Origin: Streptomyces sp. H27-C3
GTDB taxonomy: Bacteria > Actinomycetota > Actinomycetes > Streptomycetales > Streptomycetaceae
Length of the DNA: 38,284 nt
Reading direction: 5' to 3'
NCBI RefSeq assembly: GCF_030063415.1
Contig: NZ_JASITA010000028.1
Coordinates: 70,823 to 109,106 of the forward strand
The notes under the pieces were generated by a model that worked only from the letters and a program-made list of their open reading frames with translations, was not told the DNA's origin and did no database searches. Made by a program: the position numbers and the translations under genes. This document shows, piece by piece, positions 8,682-16,356 of the stretch. Numbering within the stretch: position 1 is the first letter of the stretch; each line of letters starts with the position of its first letter.

Positions 8682-10340
8682 GTGGCGAACGACGTATTCG
8701 ACTTCTCACCGGGAGCGCAGATCCCGCTCCAGGGATCGGCGGGGCAGACCGCGGCGACGCACGCCCTCGCCTCGGCCGCGTACCGCGACAGCCCGCTCGC
8801 CGACATCCTCAAGGCCAACAGCGAGTGGCACAAGTCCGAGGTGAAGAAGGGCAGGCTCTCGCTCTTCGAGCCGAACCTCGGCGAGGCCTTCTCGCGCGCC
8901 GTGCAGGTACGGATGCTCGGCGGCGCCCGCAAGGCGCTCATCCAGTCCTTCGGCACCGAGCCGCAGACCGTCGTCGAGCACTGCCTCGCCGCCACCCGCA
9001 TCCGCAAGGAGCGTGACACCAAACTCACCGGCATCACCGTCGCCTTCGGCCTGGTCTTCCTGCCCGGACTGCTGCTCTGGCTGGGCCTGTTCCAGCTGCG
9101 GCGCACGATCGCCGGTTCCAAGGACAAGCGGGCCGGCGCACTCGCCACGGCGGCCCTGGTGGCCGCGGGCGGACTCGCCGTGCTCTTCCTGATCAAGCTC
9201 CCGTTCACCGGGATACTGGCCATCTACCTGCGTGCGATGATCGTCGCCCCGATCATCGGCTGGCTGTGGGCGAAGCGGATCAGCGAGTCCACGGCCAAGG
9301 ACCTGCGGGCGCGCTGGTTGGCCCTACTTGAGGGCGGCAGCGGCGTCGGCGCCAAGATCCCCGAGGCCGTCCCCAGGGACCCCAACGAATCCGCCGCCGA
9401 GCAGCTGCGCCAGTCGCTGGCCAAGCTCACCGCCGAGCAGCACAGCAACTCCGTCTTCTACGCGGGCCCCAAGGGGATACTGGGCATGGGCACCCGCTGG
9501 GGCAGCTGGCACCTCGCGGAGGACCTCAATCCGCGGGAGGCCGGCAAGGAGATCCACGGCTTCCGCAGCTGGGACGTCATACGGGCCATCCACGACCAGC
9601 TCCGCCTGCTGGAGCGCGGCCCGCTGCACACCGGCGGCTTCCCCGCCCCGTCCGTACGCCACTGGATCGTCGCACCGGTCGGCGAGAACGCGGGCGAGGT
9701 GGCGAGGCCCGGCGGCCAGAACGTGGACGCCTTTCAGATCAAGGGCCACGAAATACAGCGGATCTGCAACGAGCAGCAGTTCGGCGCCGGCAACCGACAC
9801 TACCTGGGCGTGCAGTTCACCCTCTGGGACGGTCAGTTGGTCATCACCATGCTGATCACCGTCACCGTGCTGCACGAGACGCTGCGCATCGAGGTGACGG
9901 GTCACGCGCTGGGTCCGGTGCACTCCCTCTTCACCACCAAGCCCTCGCCCAAGACCGTCACGGTCAGCAAGACGGTCAAGTTCTGGGAGACCACCGACCG
10001 GAATCTGCCGCTGGTCGACGCCACCGAGGTGGTGCGCCTCGCCGTGCGGGCCCCGCTCACCTGGTTCCCGGCGCTGCTGGACTTCTTCGGCGGCAAGCTC
10101 ACCCTGCCCGAGCCGTTCGGCCTGCGGCACGCCTGGGCCGAGAAGCCGTGGCGGCACCGCTTCATGGCAGACGACGCGATGCGGGCCGCCGCGCCCGTGC
10201 TGCGCGTGGTGCACACGGCGGCCATCCGGGTCCTCGACGACCACGGCGTGGACACCGAGCGCTTCAGCAACCGCTCGATGATTCTCAGCGGCATGGTCCA
10301 GGACCCTTCGCCGAGGAAGGCAGACCTCTACGACGCGTGA
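8682..10340 (+). CDS. Large membrane protein of unknown function
   Basis: The product is 552 aa from the GTG at 8682 (ANDVFDFSPGAQIPLQG). The GTG is preceded by a G-run 6-10 nt upstream; an ATG at 8670 in the same frame is an alternative. A soluble N-terminal part (about 1-105) is followed by three or four hydrophobic helices (about 110-205: ITVAFGLVFLPGLLLWLGLF, then GALATAALVAAGGLAVLFLI, then AIYLRAMIVAPIIGWLWA). A long cytoplasmic-looking C-terminal region contains one further hydrophobic stretch (FTLWDGQLVITMLITVTVL). I do not recognise a catalytic motif. It is convergent with the HIT gene, with only 13 bp between stop codons. Confidence 0.85.
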   Translation: MANDVFDFSPGAQIPLQGSAGQTAATHALASAAYRDSPLADILKANSEWHKSEVKKGRLSLFEPNLGEAFSRAVQVRMLGGARKALIQSFGTEPQTVVEHCLAATRIRKERDTKLTGITVAFGLVFLPGLLLWLGLFQLRRTIAGSKDKRAGALATAALVAAGGLAVLFLIKLPFTGILAIYLRAMIVAPIIGWLWAKRISESTAKDLRARWLALLEGGSGVGAKIPEAVPRDPNESAAEQLRQSLAKLTAEQHSNSVFYAGPKGILGMGTRWGSWHLAEDLNPREAGKEIHGFRSWDVIRAIHDQLRLLERGPLHTGGFPAPSVRHWIVAPVGENAGEVARPGGQNVDAFQIKGHEIQRICNEQQFGAGNRHYLGVQFTLWDGQLVITMLITVTVLHETLRIEVTGHALGPVHSLFTTKPSPKTVTVSKTVKFWETTDRNLPLVDATEVVRLAVRAPLTWFPALLDFFGGKLTLPEPFGLRHAWAEKPWRHRFMADDAMRAAAPVLRVVHTAAIRVLDDHGVDTERFSNRSMILSGMVQDPSPRKADLYDA

Positions 10341-10353
10341 CGCGGGCCGGGTG

Positions 10354-10926
10354 TCAGGGAGTGTCCAGCCGGGCCAGCCAGGCATCGGCCAGCATCTTGC
10401 GGGTGTCCCCCAGCAACTGCGGCAGCACCCTGGTGTGACCGACGATCGGCATGAAGTTCGTGTCCCCGCCCCAGCGCGGCACCACGTGCTGATGCAGATG
10501 CGCCGCGATACCGGCCCCGGCCACCGCGCCCTGGTTCATCCCGATGTTGAACCCCTGCGCACCGGAGGCCGCACGCAGCGCCTTCATCGCACGCTTGGTG
10601 AACTCACCGAGCTCGGCGGTCTCCGCAGCGTCCAGGTCCGTGTAGTCGGCGACATGCCGGTACGGGACGACCATCAGATGGCCGCCGTTGTACGGGTAGA
10701 GGTTCAGCACCGCGTACACGTGCTCGCCGCGCGCGATGACCAGGCCGTCCTCGTCGGACTTCGCCGGGATCGAGCAGAACGGGCAGCCGTCGTCGGCGCC
10801 CGGACCGGTGGGCTTGTTCTCCCCCTGGATGTACGCCATCCGGTGGGGCGTCCACAGGCGCTGGAACGCGTCCTGAGTCCCCACTCCGAGCTGCTGCTCC
10901 GGCTCAATCGTCATGGAGTGAAGCAT
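10354..10926 (-). CDS. HIT family nucleotide hydrolase/phosphorylase
   Basis: A 190-aa histidine-triad protein. The triad is in AHLHQHVVPRWGGD (His143, 145, 147), and a CPFC pair (DDGCPFCSI, about residue 48) lies near the N-terminus. It is close to the mycobacterial Rv2613c type, reported to be a diadenosine tetraphosphate (Ap4A) phosphorylase; the specific substrate is an inference from that similarity and from the shared position between pgsA and thrS. The ATG at 10926 (MLHSMTIEPEQQ) is preferred because GGGAG lies 9 nt upstream of it, while the in-frame ATG at 10914 has no such site. Confidence 0.93.
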   Translation of the reverse strand: MLHSMTIEPEQQLGVGTQDAFQRLWTPHRMAYIQGENKPTGPGADDGCPFCSIPAKSDEDGLVIARGEHVYAVLNLYPYNGGHLMVVPYRHVADYTDLDAAETAELGEFTKRAMKALRAASGAQGFNIGMNQGAVAGAGIAAHLHQHVVPRWGGDTNFMPIVGHTRVLPQLLGDTRKMLADAWLARLDTP

Positions 10927-10991
10927 ATGACTTGGCTCCCGGTGACCGTGTCGCCGGGGCGCGGGCCGTGGGCGTGCGGCCATGCTGGGGG

Positions 10992-11296
10992 ATGCACGCC
11001 GATCATGAGAGTCCGCTGCGGCGCTGGGAGCGGCGCACCGAGATCCCGCTCTTCGCCGCCTCGCTGCTCTTCCTCACCGCGTACGCGGTCCGGATCCTGG
11101 CGCACGGCCTGCCCCGAGGGCGGTCCACAGGGCCGTGGTGGCCACCACGGCCCTGTGGGCCGCCCTCGGCGCCGACTACCTGGTGCGGTGGAGGCTGACG
11201 GGACAGCGGCTGGGATTCGTCCGTACGCGCTCGTTCTCGTCCCGGCTGATCCAGACGTTCGCGCGGGAGGACGAAAAGGGGCCCCCGGCGGGCTAG
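10992..11296 (+). pseudogene. Decayed potassium-channel-like membrane protein
   Basis: The first frame reads MHADHESPLRRWERRTEIPL then FAASLLFLTAYAVRILAHGL, the start and first helix of the small voltage-gated-channel-like proteins common in streptomycetes. At about 11117-11123 the reading frame must shift to continue with HRAVVATTALWAALGADYLV and RWRLTGQRLGFVRTR, the second helix region of the same family. That frame soon ends in SFSSRLIQTFAREDE...AG and a TAG at 11294-11296. The pore and the remaining helices are missing. The gene therefore has a frameshift inside a 56-bp palindrome and a large 3' deletion. Family assignment is from memory of homologues; a BLASTX hit covering both frames would settle it. 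Confidence 0.7.
11114..11169. repeat. 56-bp near-perfect palindrome, no loop
   Basis: Each arm is 28 nt. The left arm runs from CCGAGGGCGGTCC (11114-11126) to the centre at 11141/11142, and the right arm ends CCGCCCTCGG (11160-11169). Only one position pair fails to match (T11124 opposite G11159). The central 34 bp form a perfect palindrome. It lies exactly where the decayed channel gene changes frame. Confidence 0.9.
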
Positions 11297-11307
11297 TGCT
11301 CGCCGGG

Positions 11308-11396
11308 GGCCGGCCCCCGCCTGCGCGGGGAGCACACTTCGTCCAAGCCGACGAACTTCTCCGGGTCCGGATCACCCCCGCTCGCGCGGGGACCAC
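11308..11396 (-). CRISPR. Remnant type I-E CRISPR array: two repeats, one spacer
   Basis: Repeat A (11369-11396) reads on the minus strand GTGGTCCCCGCGCGAGCGGG followed by GGTGATCC, the classic 28-nt I-E repeat of actinobacteria. Repeat B (11308-11335) begins GTGCTCCCCGCGC and matches repeat A at 21 of 28 positions, with the changes in the stem tip and the last six bases, as expected of a degenerate terminal repeat. The 33-nt spacer (11336-11368) gives the 61-nt period standard for type I-E. There are no cas genes in the window and no AT-rich leader: repeat A ends 2 bp from the thrS stop codon. Probably an orphan relic. Confidence 0.75.
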
Positions 11397-11397
11397 G

Positions 11398-13374
11398 TCA
11401 CACCTGTACGCGCCGCTCCACAACATCAACGAGCTTCGCCAGCGCCCGGTCACGCGGCACGCCGTTCTCCTGCGAGCCGTCCCGGTAGCGGAACGACACC
11501 GTGCCGGCGCTCATGTCCTCGTCACCGACGATGATCATGAACGGAACCTTCTGCTTCTGCTGGTTCCTGATCTTCTTCTGCATGCGGTCCGAGGACGCGT
11601 CCACCTCGACCCGCAGCCCCTTCTTCTTCGCCTCGGCGGCGAACTCCTGGAGGTACGGGATGTGCGCGTCACCGATCGGAATGCCGACCGCCTGCACCGG
11701 GGCAAGCCACGCCGGGAACGCACCCGCGTAGTGCTCAAGCAGCACTGCGAAGAACCGCTCGATGGACCCGAAGAGCGCGCGGTGGATCATGACCGGCTGC
11801 TGCTTGGTGCCGTCCGGACCCGTGTATTCCAAGCCGAACCGCTCCGGCAGGTTGAAGTCGAGCTGGACAGTCGACATCTGCCAGGTACGGCCGATGGCGT
11901 CTTTCGCCTGGACGGAGATCTTCGGGCCGTAGAAGGCCGCGCCGCCCGGGTCGGGAACCAGCGGCAGCCCCTGCTTCTCGGCCACCTGGCGCAGGGTCTC
12001 GGTGGCTTCTTCCCAGACCTCGTCCGAGCCGACGAACTTGGTCTCGTCCTTGGTGGACAGCTCCAGGTAAAAGTCGTTCAGGCCGTAGTCGCGCAGCAGG
12101 CCCAGGACGAAGCTGAGCGTCTTGTCGAGCTCCTCCGCCATCTGCTCCTTGGTGCAGTAGATGTGCGCGTCGTCCTGGGTGAAGCCGCGGGCCCGGGTCA
12201 GACCGTGCACCACACCGGACTTCTCGTACCGGTACACGGTCCCGAACTCGAACAGGCGCAGCGGCAGTTCACGGTACGAACGCCCACGCGCGTCGAAGAT
12301 CAGGTTGTGCATCGGGCAGTTCATGGGCTTGAGGTAGTAGTCCGTGCCCTCGTCGAGCTGCATGGGCGGGTACATGCCGTCGGCGTACCAGTCCAGGTGG
12401 CCCGAGGTCTCGAAGAGCTTCCCCTTGGTCGCGTGGGGGGTGTAGACGAACTCGTACCCCTCCTCCTCGTGCCGACGGCGCGAGTAGTCCTCCATGACCC
12501 GGCGGATGACACCGCCCTTGGGGTGGAAGACCGCGAGACCCGATCCGATCTGCTCCGGGATGGAGAACAGGTCCAGCTCGCTGCCGAGCTTGCGGTGGTC
12601 GCGCTTCTCGGCCTCGGCGAGGAACTCCAGGTGCGCCTTCAACTCTTCCTTCGACGACCACGCGGTGCCGTAGATGCGCTGGAGCATCGGGTTCTTCTCG
12701 CTGCCGCGCCAGTACGCCGCCGCGTTGCGCATGAGCTTGAACGCCGGGATGTTGCGGGTGGTCGGCAGGTGCGGACCGCGGCAGAGGTCCTTCCAGCACA
12801 GCTCGCCGGTCTTGGCGTCCAGGTTGTCGTAGATGGTCAGCTCGCCGCCGCCCACCTCGACGTCCGCGCCGTCGTCCGACGAGGCTGAACCCTTGATGCC
12901 GATGAGCTCCAGCTTGTACGGCTCGGCCGCCAGCTCCTCGCGCGCGGCCTCGTCGGTCACGACGCGCCGGGCGAACTTCTGCCCCTTCTTCTGGATCTCC
13001 TGCATCTTCTTCTCGATGGCTTTGAGATCCTCGGGGGTGAACGGCTTCTCGACGTCGAAGTCGTAGTAGAAGCCGTCCTTGACCGGCGGTCCGATGCCGA
13101 GCTTGGCGTCCGGGAAGAGCTCCTGCACGGCCTGGGCCATGACGTGCGCGGCGGAGTGGCGCAGGATGTTCAGGCCGTCTTCGGAGGAGATCTCGACCGG
13201 CTGGACCTCCTCGCCGTCCGCGACGACGTACGCCAGGTCCTTGAGCTCGCCGGCCACGCGGGCGGCGACGACGGTGCGCTCACCGGGGAAGAGCTCGGCC
13301 GCCGTAGTGCCCGTGGTCACCACCCGCTCTTCCCGCTCGGAATCACGTTGGATGAACACACGGACGTCTGACAC
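11398..13374 (-). CDS. thrS: Threonyl-tRNA synthetase
   Basis: Class II synthetase of 658 aa, complete. Order: TGS domain (about 1-70), editing domain with zinc-type HSAAHVMAQAV (His-x3-His, about residues 73-83), catalytic core with MNCPMHNLIF carrying the zinc-binding Cys, motif 2 in FEFGTVYRYEKSGVVHGL and ARGFTQDDAHIY, motif 3 around HRALFGSIERFFAVLLEHY, and the C-terminal anticodon-binding domain (PVQAVGIPIGDAH onward). The start is GTG at 13374 (SDVRVFIQRDSE). I find no T-box-like leader in the 116 bp upstream. The stop codon abuts a CRISPR repeat. A segment at 12017-12049 resembles the spacer of that array. Confidence 0.98.
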   Translation of the reverse strand: MSDVRVFIQRDSEREERVVTTGTTAAELFPGERTVVAARVAGELKDLAYVVADGEEVQPVEISSEDGLNILRHSAAHVMAQAVQELFPDAKLGIGPPVKDGFYYDFDVEKPFTPEDLKAIEKKMQEIQKKGQKFARRVVTDEAAREELAAEPYKLELIGIKGSASSDDGADVEVGGGELTIYDNLDAKTGELCWKDLCRGPHLPTTRNIPAFKLMRNAAAYWRGSEKNPMLQRIYGTAWSSKEELKAHLEFLAEAEKRDHRKLGSELDLFSIPEQIGSGLAVFHPKGGVIRRVMEDYSRRRHEEEGYEFVYTPHATKGKLFETSGHLDWYADGMYPPMQLDEGTDYYLKPMNCPMHNLIFDARGRSYRELPLRLFEFGTVYRYEKSGVVHGLTRARGFTQDDAHIYCTKEQMAEELDKTLSFVLGLLRDYGLNDFYLELSTKDETKFVGSDEVWEEATETLRQVAEKQGLPLVPDPGGAAFYGPKISVQAKDAIGRTWQMSTVQLDFNLPERFGLEYTGPDGTKQQPVMIHRALFGSIERFFAVLLEHYAGAFPAWLAPVQAVGIPIGDAHIPYLQEFAAEAKKKGLRVEVDASSDRMQKKIRNQQKQKVPFMIIVGDEDMSAGTVSFRYRDGSQENGVPRDRALAKLVDVVERRVQV

Positions 13375-13490
13375 CGGTCACTCCTGACTGAGGGGGCCGC
13401 GCATAAGTTGCTACGCGCGCAATGGCCAATCCTAACGAGCCCCGGCGCCGCATCGCGAAACGGTTGATCCGCGCCCCCGGGCCCCGCCCC

Positions 13491-14732
13491 TCACTCGCCG
13501 CCGCACGCCTCCTCGAAGAAGTCGAGGTTCTCGTGCATCGACTTCATCAGCCGGTCCCGCTCCGCGTCGTCCACCTGCACGGGTACGACCTCGCTCGCCC
13601 CGGTCAGCCGCCGGAAACCGCCCCGGCTCTCCAGCTGCCCGTGGACCCGAATCGGCAGGCCCACCAGATGCGCGTGACCCGCGGTCCGGTACGCGTCCTC
13701 GTCGAGCGCCATCCGTACGTGCGCCACCTCGGCGCCCGCCAGCACACGCAGCCGCACCGTGCCGGGACCGCGTTGCCCCGAGCGCCGCATCCGCACCACC
13801 GTGCCCGTGATCCGTACCGGGACGGACGGCTCGCCCAGCAGGTAGCGTGCCCCGGCCGCGCGCAGCGCGGGCAGGTCGCCGGGCGAGAACTCCACCGGCT
13901 CGGGCCGCGCCGCACAGCCATCCGGCACGCCCGCGGCGGGCGACCAGTCCAGGGCGACACGCGTGCCTTCCGAGCCGTGCACCAGCGCGATGACCGCCTC
14001 GGTCAGCTCGCGGCTCACGCCCGCGGCGACGGCGGCGTCGAAGGCCTCCATGCCGCCGGTCGTCCGCTGGTAGTCGGTGGCCTCGCGGGCTGCGTGCAGC
14101 GCGTGGTGCAGCCGCACGACGGCGCCGCGCCCCGCATCGACCGGCACGAACGCGGTGAGCTTGCGCCCGCCGGGCGTGGGCCCGACCAGTACGCCATCGA
14201 GCACCGTCCGCGCCTGCCGCCGGTGCCGCGCGCCGTGGTACCCGGAGCGCTCGCGCGCCGCGAGGGCCGCGGCGAGCAGCATCTGGCGCGCCGCGGAGCG
14301 CAGTTGCTCCTGCACGGGCCACGGGGCGGACCCGGACGGGCCGTCCGGCACATCACGCCACCAGCGGATCTCGTCGCTGGGCACGGCGAGGGAAACCAGC
14401 ACCTCGCGGGCGGACGGCGCGGGACAGCGGGCGAGTGCGACGAGCGCCTCGCCGAGCAGGTCCTCGCTGTCCGGGAACGCCCTGCTCTCCGGTACGAGCA
14501 GGCTCGTACCGCCGCCACCGCCGGAGCCCGGCGGGGTCCAGCGCGCGTAGCGGCCCGCCGCGCCGCCACGCCGCCGCCAGCCGTGCCGCTGCAGCAGCGC
14601 GCCGAGGACGGCGGGGTCCACCTGGGCGGGTTCGGGGCCGGCGCCCGCGTCCCAGACTCCGGGGCCCGCGGCGAAGCCGTCGGACGCCGTGCTCGGGTGG
14701 GGCCGCAGGGGTTCGTCGATCGGCCAGTGCAT
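13491..14732 (-). CDS. Conserved protein of unknown function, coupled to a DUF4365 gene
   Basis: A 413-aa, Ala/Gly/Arg-rich protein, MHWPIDEPLRPHPSTASDGF at the N-terminus. I do not recognise the family. It appears soluble, with no membrane segment. Possible structured parts are around 150-230 (WPVQEQLRSAARQMLLAAAL, RKLTAFVPVDAGRGAVVRLH) and around 310-380, where alternating hydrophobics (VRITGTVVRMRRSG, GTVRLRVLAGAEVAHVRMAL, GLPIRVHGQLES) suggest an OB-like beta barrel. Its ATG overlaps the upstream stop codon by one base (TGATG at 14730-14734), so it is translated with the DUF4365 protein and probably works with it. Confidence 0.8.
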   Translation of the reverse strand: MHWPIDEPLRPHPSTASDGFAAGPGVWDAGAGPEPAQVDPAVLGALLQRHGWRRRGGAAGRYARWTPPGSGGGGGTSLLVPESRAFPDSEDLLGEALVALARCPAPSAREVLVSLAVPSDEIRWWRDVPDGPSGSAPWPVQEQLRSAARQMLLAAALAARERSGYHGARHRRQARTVLDGVLVGPTPGGRKLTAFVPVDAGRGAVVRLHHALHAAREATDYQRTTGGMEAFDAAVAAGVSRELTEAVIALVHGSEGTRVALDWSPAAGVPDGCAARPEPVEFSPGDLPALRAAGARYLLGEPSVPVRITGTVVRMRRSGQRGPGTVRLRVLAGAEVAHVRMALDEDAYRTAGHAHLVGLPIRVHGQLESRGGFRRLTGASEVVPVQVDDAERDRLMKSMHENLDFFEEACGGE

Positions 14733-15298
14733 CAGGGTTTCCCTCCCACCCCGACGCGGGTCATGATCTCGCAGAGTGCTCGGTCGTCGAATATCCGCGA
14801 GGTCGGGATCCGCACAGTGGTTCTGCGCCTGCCTGTCACCGGGTGTCCGGCCAGGTTGGTCCAGTAGCAGCAGTGCCGCAGGTCCAGGCGGTCGTGGCCG
14901 GCGCGCAGCCAGTCCTCCTGGGTCCTTGGTACGAGCATCACGACCAGGATCTTGTGCACCGAGACCGGGCTTCGGGCGAGCTTCTCCAGGTGCGGGTTGT
15001 CGAGCACGAAGGAGAAGGCGGGTCCTGCCGGGCGGGGCGGGATCTGATACGTGCACTTGAGCTGCACCTTGATGGTGACTTCGTCGTCGACCGTGTGCCC
15101 GGGAGCGCTGTGGCTCACGTGCCAGTCGATTCCGTTGTCCGGGAACGGCTGTGAGAGAGAGCATCCCGCGGCCGCCGCGACCGCGTGCAGATAGCCCACC
15201 TGAAGTGTCTCCATGCAGGCAGTGGTGGCGAGTCCGCCGCGCAGCGGTGCGATCCGCTCGGGCAGCAGCCCGCCCGGGTCGGGCTGCGCGAGCGCCAT
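14732..15298 (-). CDS. DUF4365 domain protein, PD-(D/E)XK nuclease fold
   Basis: A 188-aa protein. The segment NGIDWHVSHSAPGHTVDDEV followed by TIKVQLKCTYQIP matches the DUF4365 core: an Asp in GIDW and the Q-x-K of VQLK form the PD-(D/E)XK metal site. The family belongs to the restriction-endonuclease-like superfamily, so a DNA- or RNA-cleaving activity is expected but no substrate is known. The ATG at 15298 gives MALAQPDPGGLLPERIAPLR, typical of streptomycete members. It is the first gene of a two-gene unit with the 413-aa partner, and it is divergent from the DEDDh exonuclease gene across 172 bp. Confidence 0.88.
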   Translation of the reverse strand: MALAQPDPGGLLPERIAPLRGGLATTACMETLQVGYLHAVAAAAGCSLSQPFPDNGIDWHVSHSAPGHTVDDEVTIKVQLKCTYQIPPRPAGPAFSFVLDNPHLEKLARSPVSVHKILVVMLVPRTQEDWLRAGHDRLDLRHCCYWTNLAGHPVTGRRRTTVRIPTSRIFDDRALCEIMTRVGVGGKP

Positions 15299-15470
15299 GG
15301 CTGACGTGTGCCTTCCGGGCCGTGCCGATCAGTTTTCTTTGACGGGCCGTCAACTTCACTCCCCGTCACTTGTGTTGTCTCCTCCCTGCGTACAGCGCAA
15401 ACGGCCCGGGTATCACCGTTTCGGGCAGAGGACGCACGCCATCTGCCGAAGCAGCAAGAGGAGTTACGAC

Positions 15471-16196
15471 ATGACGTGCTGGTACGAAGGTTCCTTGGCC
15501 GCATTCGACACCGAAACGACGGGCGTGGATGTCGAGGAGGATCGCATCGTTTCCGCCGCCCTCGTCGTCCAGGACGCGCCCGGCATGCGGGTGCGCGCCA
15601 CCCGCTGGCTGGTCAATCCGGGAATTCCGGTGCCCGCGGGGGCCACCGAGATCCATGGGCTGAGCGACGAGCATCTGCAGCACAACGGCCGCTGGCCCGC
15701 GCCGGTCGTCGAGGAGATAGCGCGCGCCCTCGCAGAGCAGTGCGCGGCGGGCCGGCCTGTGGTCGTGATGAACGCGCCCTTCGATCTGACGCTGCTCGAC
15801 CGGGAGTTGCGCCGGCACCGCGCCTCGCCCCTGGGACACTATCTGGACCGCCGCCCGCTGCACGTGCTTGATCCGCGGGTCCTGGACAAACATCTGGACC
15901 GGTACCGCAAGGGCCGCCGCACGCTGACGGATCTGTGCATGCAGTACGAGGTGGAGCTGGACGGCGCCCATGACGCGGCCGCCGACGCGACGGCGTCACT
16001 GGAGGTCGTACGGGCGGTGGGGCGTCGGTTCGCGGCGCGTCTGGAGCGGCTCAGCCCGGCCGAGCTGCACACCCTTCAGGCGGTGTGGCACGCGGCGCAG
16101 GCGCGCGGCCTGCAGGCCTGGTTCGCGCGCAACGGCTCGGAGGAGTCGGTGGATCCGGCCTGGCCGCTGCGGCCCGATCTGCCGGCCGCGGCCTGA
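15471..16196 (+). CDS. DEDDh 3'-5' exonuclease (DNA polymerase III epsilon-like)
   Basis: The 241-aa protein carries the exonuclease motifs: AAFDTETTGVD (Exo I, Asp13 and Glu15), NAPFDLTLLDREL (Exo II), and HDAAADATASLEV (Exo III, His and Asp). This is the DEDDh type, as in DnaQ and RNase T relatives. There is no polymerase or UvrC-like domain attached, so it is a stand-alone exonuclease for DNA or RNA ends. The start is the ATG at 15471, with AGAGGAG 8-14 nt upstream. It is followed by a strong hairpin shared with the convergent tRNA-Val. Confidence 0.9.
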   Translation: MTCWYEGSLAAFDTETTGVDVEEDRIVSAALVVQDAPGMRVRATRWLVNPGIPVPAGATEIHGLSDEHLQHNGRWPAPVVEEIARALAEQCAAGRPVVVMNAPFDLTLLDRELRRHRASPLGHYLDRRPLHVLDPRVLDKHLDRYRKGRRTLTDLCMQYEVELDGAHDAAADATASLEVVRAVGRRFAARLERLSPAELHTLQAVWHAAQARGLQAWFARNGSEESVDPAWPLRPDLPAAA

Positions 16197-16207
16197 GCGG
16201 AACGCGC

Positions 16208-16240
16208 GAAGGCCGGTCCGCAGTTGACGGACCGGCCTTC
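16208..16240. terminator. Bidirectional terminator hairpin
   Basis: GAAGGCCGGTCCG (16208-16220) pairs perfectly with CGGACCGGCCTTC (16228-16240) around a 7-nt loop. It lies between the exonuclease gene and the convergent tRNA-Val and would end both transcripts. Confidence 0.85.
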
Positions 16241-16245
16241 CCCGG

Positions 16246-16317
16246 TGGGCGATACTGGTTTCGAACCAGTGACCTCTTCGGTGTGAACGAAGCGCTCTCC
16301 CACTGAGCTAATCGCCC
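16246..16317 (-). tRNA. tRNA-Val (anticodon CAC)
   Basis: A 72-nt cloverleaf. The acceptor is GGGCGAT/ATCGCCC, the anticodon arm CTTCG-TTCACAC-CGAAG gives anticodon CAC (codon GUG), and the T arm is ACTGG-TTCGAAA-CCAGT. CCA is not encoded. The sequence is identical to the copy at 19502-19573. Confidence 0.97.
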
Positions 16318-16356
16318 GGGAACGCACTGAACCATACAGGGCTCCGCGGGTTTCCT

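Noticed and set aside
13375..13490. T-box or attenuator before thrS
   Set aside because: No T-box sequence, no leader peptide with Thr codons, and the gap is only 116 bp.
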